From the NCBI GenBank assembly GCA_951217055.1, contig OX578279.1, positions 24,945,673 through 25,009,672 of the forward strand: a stretch of DNA of 64,000 bases, given 5' to 3'. Below, piece after piece: positions 60,501-64,000 of the stretch (position 1 is its first letter; each line of letters opens with the position of its first letter). Below the pieces are notes generated by a model. It ran no database searches. It was not told where the DNA came from and was given only the letters and a program-made list of their open reading frames with translations. The stretch comes from Gerris lacustris. Taxonomy: Eukaryota; Arthropoda; Insecta; Hemiptera; Gerridae. The position numbers and the translations under genes are program-made.

Positions 60501-60872
60501 ACAGGCGGCAAAAGCCTAAATCCGGCTCTGCTCTAACCGTTTAGATTTTACAACGTATGATAGTAAGGGTTATTTTGCTATCTTTGCCCCCCTATAGGGG
60601 GCAAGATATTGGAAATAGAAAAAAAAGTTTCAAGTAAACGTTTATTATTTTTCACTGCAGAATCCAAATATGCTATCAAAAATATACACTCCTATTTGAA
60701 ATTTTGAAGTTGGGTGGCCTGGGGGCAAAGTGGGTGGTTGCCCCTAGTGGGTGATTGCATGAAAACAAACTTCCCTTTGCATGGTAGAGATCACCCAAGT
60801 TTCATTAATTTATCTCAAACCGTTCAAAAGTTAAGAGGGGGGGGGGGGGGAAGAGACTTTTGGACCACCCTG
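57536..60872. mobile_element. TA-flanked palindromic element interrupted by a hAT insertion
   Basis: Ends CAGGGTGGTCCAAAAGTCTC, inverted on both sides, with TA at 57534-57535 and 60873-60874. Removing it and one TA restores GGGTATATATTTCG, exactly the sequence in the second tandem unit at about 61438. The arms 57556-57835 and 60540-60850 are over 90% alike in reverse complement (AAGGGAAGTTTGTTTTCA, TTTGCCCCCAGGCCACCCAA). An inner inverted pair (TAAAATCTAAACGG at 57867 and CCGTTTAGATTTTA near 60537) makes a palindrome within a palindrome. Own length about 1.04 kb without the hAT. Mariner-like target, no transposase. Confidence 0.88.
58244..60530. mobile_element. Non-autonomous hAT element nested in the 57536 element
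   Basis: 2287 bases with ends CAGGGCCGTATTT and, inverted, CAGAGCCGGATTTA, each followed by GGCGGCAAA-type sequence. Exact 8-bp TSD CTCTAACC at 58236-58243 and 60531-60538. A ~75-base TATGTTAAAAACTATGAGGT unit is duplicated at about 59108 and 59219, and an inverted relative lies near 59935. No recognised transposase. A run of Cs lies at 60450-60464. Confidence 0.88.
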
Positions 60873-61916
60873 TATATTTCGCCTAACTACGTGAATTAAC
60901 AAAAATAAAAATAAATAAAGTACGCCAAATGTTTTGACTTCAACAGAAATTAGCTGATAGTATTAGGTTAAAAATAAAAATAGTATGGTATCTAACAGTC
61001 CAGTCAATAAATACAAAAAATATTCTTCCTTGCCTTAGATCGGGTATCTGCATCTGCAATTTTTAAAATCTTATTCCATAATTGAACCTGTTTCTAAATT
61101 AATTAATGCGGAATTGCATACTTTAATGTTAGGTCTTGGGCTTTGGGGGGGGGGGGGGGGGGGGCACGTCTTTTTAAACACCAAAAAAAAAAAATATGTC
61201 GGGCAAAACTAGGTATATAATTACTTATTATTATTATTGTTGATTTTTTTTTTTACTATCACAGCACTATTACTTTAAAATGTGCTGCGGAATTGCATAC
61301 TTAAATTTCAGATCTTTGGCATTTTTTGGGGGGCACCTGCCCCCCCCCCCCCACCCTGGGTGCGACACTGGATCAATCTATAAATGCTCTATCATATATA
61401 TTCTTTTATTCTTTATTATCATTAAATAACAGACGAGGGTATATATTTCGCCTAACTACGTGAATTAACAAAAATTAAAAATAATAAGTACGCCAAATGT
61501 TTTGAGTTCAACAGAAATTAGCTGATAGTATTAGGTTAAAAATAAAAATAGTAGGGTATCTAACAGTCCAGTCAATATATACAAAAAATATTCTTCCTTG
61601 CCTTAGATCGGGTATCTGCATCTGCAATTTTTAAAATCTTATTCCATAATTGAACCTGTTTCTATATTAATTAATGCGGAATTGCATACTTTAATGTTAG
61701 GTCTTGGGCTTAGGGGGGGGGGGGGGGGGGGGCACGTCTTTTTAAACACCAAAAAAAAAATATATATATATATATATGTCGGGTAAAACTAGGTATATAA
61801 TTACTTATTATTATTATTATTATTATTGTTGATTTTTTTTTTACCATCACAGCACTATTACTTTAAAATGTGCTGCGGAATTGCATACTTAAATTTCAGA
61901 TCTTTGGCTTTTTTTG

Positions 61917-63179
61917 TATCCGGAAGTTTGAATTATAATTTGATCATAATATTTTTTTTTTTTTTTTTTTTTACCGCTTTTGCTATTTTTGTATTGTTAT
62001 TAAAGGATTACTAGGATTAGTGTGCATTCCTGAGACTAGGGCCGAGGGCTCAGGCTCAGGAATGAAGATTAGGGGTCAGGTAGATGAGAGTACCTAAAAG
62101 AAGGGTTCAATATAGAATATACTGATACAAACTATAACTAACATTGTAAACTAAAAACAATTAAAATATTTGAATGTATAACATCCAAATTTGAACGGAA
62201 TAATTAAAATAAAAATTATTTCCACTATTTTATTATGTATGTTATACAATGCACGATATTTATTGCTTTATGAATATTTTAATAAAATGAAACATTTTTT
62301 CTACTATTTTATACTGTTACCTTAAATTCATAATCAGTGACCTCCAAAAAAACTTTGGTTAGATGTTTAGTTCTTAATTTATGTATAATTATCACGAATT
62401 TCGTATAAAACGGAAGATTTTTCCCGCCATCCTAGGGCCGCCATTTTTTTTAATTTTTGCCTTCAAATTCGTAATCAGCGACCCCCAAAACCCTTATTCC
62501 TTGTTTGCAATCCAAAATAAAAAAATAATGCATAAAAGATATTCAAACTCAAAAGACGGTCTTTTTCGTTCAAAATGTGGCTTATGTTATAGCTTCATTG
62601 ACTCCACTAGTATGTATGTTACTAGTTTAAAAAAAAATCACGATAGGTACGCATTGTTAATGCGTATTAATATGAAGGACATAACCTGTAGTACCATTTA
62701 ATGAATGTTAAAACATTTAATATTGTTCATATGATTAAAATAATTACGAAATTCATACAAAAAATAAATTTTTTCCCCAATTTTCACTATTTTGCTATGT
62801 ATGTATATCTCTAAATATTTTATCTCTTTGCTTATTGACTTACTGTTGAGTTATATTAGTTAACAAAAGTATATCATTTATGTAAATCATAAAAAAACAC
62901 GGATAATATTGCATTATAAACGTGATATTTTGAAATTTTCTAGAAAAAATCGCTTTTTTATTGATTTTTTTATATACCAATTTTCAAATAAAAAGCGGCA
63001 CCATTTAAAATTTTCCGATTGACCTGAAACTTTTCAAAAATAATTTTTTCATGTATTCGCACAAAGTTAGGGGTTGGGAGCACAAAATTTCAACACTTTT
63101 TTTTTGAAGGCCCACCCTAATGTATTGCCTAAATTAATTTAACGATTTCACCTCGGGTTATCATTTATCCTTTAAGTAA
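61917..63179. other. AT-rich intergenic DNA, nothing recognised
   Basis: T run at 61952-61971, otherwise unstructured. CCTCCAAAAAAACTTTGG at 62341 and CCCCCAAAACCCTTATT at 62481 sit in loosely similar contexts, suggesting an old internal duplication. No gene. Confidence 0.35.
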
Positions 63180-63345
63180 TTGAAATAACTTCGCCCCAGC
63201 GGGGAATCGAACCCCACCTCTCACTGTCCGCGTTTAAAATTATTTTCACAAAAACTAGATTTTTCTCGGGAAATCGACTTATACCTTTAGATTTGTATTT
63301 AAATGGATCCTCTGTCGGCGTTTCATTTTTTTTCTAATTTTCGCG
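63180..63345 (-). repeat. Dispersed ~600-bp repeat, partial copy 4
   Basis: GCGGGGAATCGAACCCC, CTGTCCGCGTTTAAAATTAT and ACTAGATTTTTCTCGGGAAA match the tRNA-like centre of 56760-56870. Truncated on both sides. Confidence 0.6.
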
Positions 63346-64000
63346 AGGTCTACTGTTCACAGAACTACTAGTAATTGTCCGAGCGAAGCGAGGTCTAAGT
63401 TTTAACTTTTTCTTCCCCGGTGTTCCCCAGGTACTGAACCGTTTTGAATGTCGTTTGAAAATGTTTGTTACGCGCTTACGACCAAACGCTTTGTTCGATT
63501 TTCTTCAAATTTGGCATGGATGTTCTTTGAACCCGGCCTCTCACCGTCGATGAAGAGGTAAAAGGCCGGCATAGTCCGAGCTGCGCGCGCAACACATTAT
63601 TTATTATTTTACAATACACATCGCCATTTTTCTTTTTTAATTGCTTACTGTTCATTACCTACAAGTCTAACTCGGATTTATTAAGATTAAGATTATTTGA
63701 TTGTTGTAAGTCTTTCTATGCCTATTTATCTTATTTTACTTCCACTTGCCTCTAAGTCTTGTTATCTAAATTTCCCTAACTCCTTACTACCTAGCAAGCT
63801 GAAACTTTCACAGATTATTTATTTCTGACGACCATACCATAATCAGTTAATAGTTAATTAATTAATTAATTAACTATTTATTGATAAGTTAATAATTATG
63901 TTGGTTAATCTGTCTCCTAATCTTAATCTTGTAAACTAAATGTTCACAAATTATTTAATACTGGCTACAATACAATAATCAGTCATTAGTTAATTCATTT
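63346..64000. other. Intergenic DNA with short palindromes
   Basis: GTCCGAGCGAAGCGAGGTCT and AATTTGGCATGGATGTTC suggest an old LINE-like 3' region. (TTAA)n at 63850-63875. No gene seen. Confidence 0.3.

Larger units (their letters stand above)
57265..61916. repeat. ~570-bp tandem repeat, 2.3 units, first unit interrupted
   Basis: Units begin AAACACCAAAAAA at 57265, about 61175 and 61744. Each contains ATGTCGGGCAAAACTAGGTA, AATGTGCTGCGGAATTGCAT, TAACAGTCCAGTCAAT, GATCGGGTATCTGCATCTGC and long G or C runs. Unit 1 is split by the insertion 57536-60872; unit 3 is truncated near 61916. GCGGAATTGCATACTT occurs twice per unit, so the unit itself is a diverged dimer. Confidence 0.88.

Noticed and set aside
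57536..60872. An autonomous transposon with its own transposase
   Set aside because: No frame in its non-hAT part shows DDE/DDD transposase motifs, and its arms are simply inverted copies.
62381..62701. 106-codon plus-strand frame
   Set aside because: No recognisable domain, AT-driven composition, no splice or promoter context; treated as chance.

Overview
The window reads as nuclear DNA of an insect. It is very AT-rich, genes are split by long GT-AG introns, and spliced exons give animal proteins that most resemble insect orthologues. A hemipteran or other hemimetabolous insect is my guess, from the kind and density of repeats, but the order cannot be fixed from sequence alone. No prokaryotic feature, CRISPR array or functional tRNA/rRNA gene was seen.

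Three cellular genes are supported. (1) Ptp61F/PTPN1-like tyrosine phosphatase, minus strand, 8 coding exons between 23886 and 1707, about 438 aa, with an intact catalytic domain and a C-terminal membrane anchor. (2) A ZAD (zinc-finger-associated domain) protein, plus strand, 4 coding exons between 25525 and 32012, 372 aa. It has no C2H2 array. It is divergent from Ptp61F, with about 1.6 kb between the two start codons. (3) SmD1 (snRNP core protein), plus strand, 4 exons between 44083 and 48101, 122 aa. All exon junctions were read by hand for splice sites and frame and they join in phase.

Everything else is introns, AT-rich intergenic DNA and a dense set of mobile elements, most of them non-autonomous. 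Several have boundaries that can be fixed exactly: a hAT relic at 12238-14710 (8-bp TSD CTTATATG), a hAT element at 52877-54854 (TSD TATGAGAC) that encloses a LINE reverse-transcriptase fragment, a hAT element at 58244-60530 (TSD CTCTAACC) nested inside a TA-flanked element at 57536-60872, which itself interrupts one unit of a ~570-bp tandem repeat, a tRNA-derived SINE at 8598-8964 with an 11-bp TSD, three TTAA-flanked (piggyBac-type) MITEs, pogo-like and other TA-flanked MITEs, and long hairpin (foldback) elements. Two insertions have a paralogous empty site in the same window.

Region by region: 1-1.6 kb AT-rich; 1.7-23.9 kb Ptp61F with repeats in its introns; 23.9-25.5 kb shared upstream region; 25.5-32 kb ZAD gene with at least five elements in intron 1; 32-44 kb intergenic, with foldback elements and a LINE RNase H fragment; 44-48 kb SmD1; 48-64 kb a repeat-rich intergenic block. 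The most unusual signal is a recurrent CTGA(A/T)GATG...GAAAC motif in several palindromic elements that resembles a hammerhead-ribozyme core.
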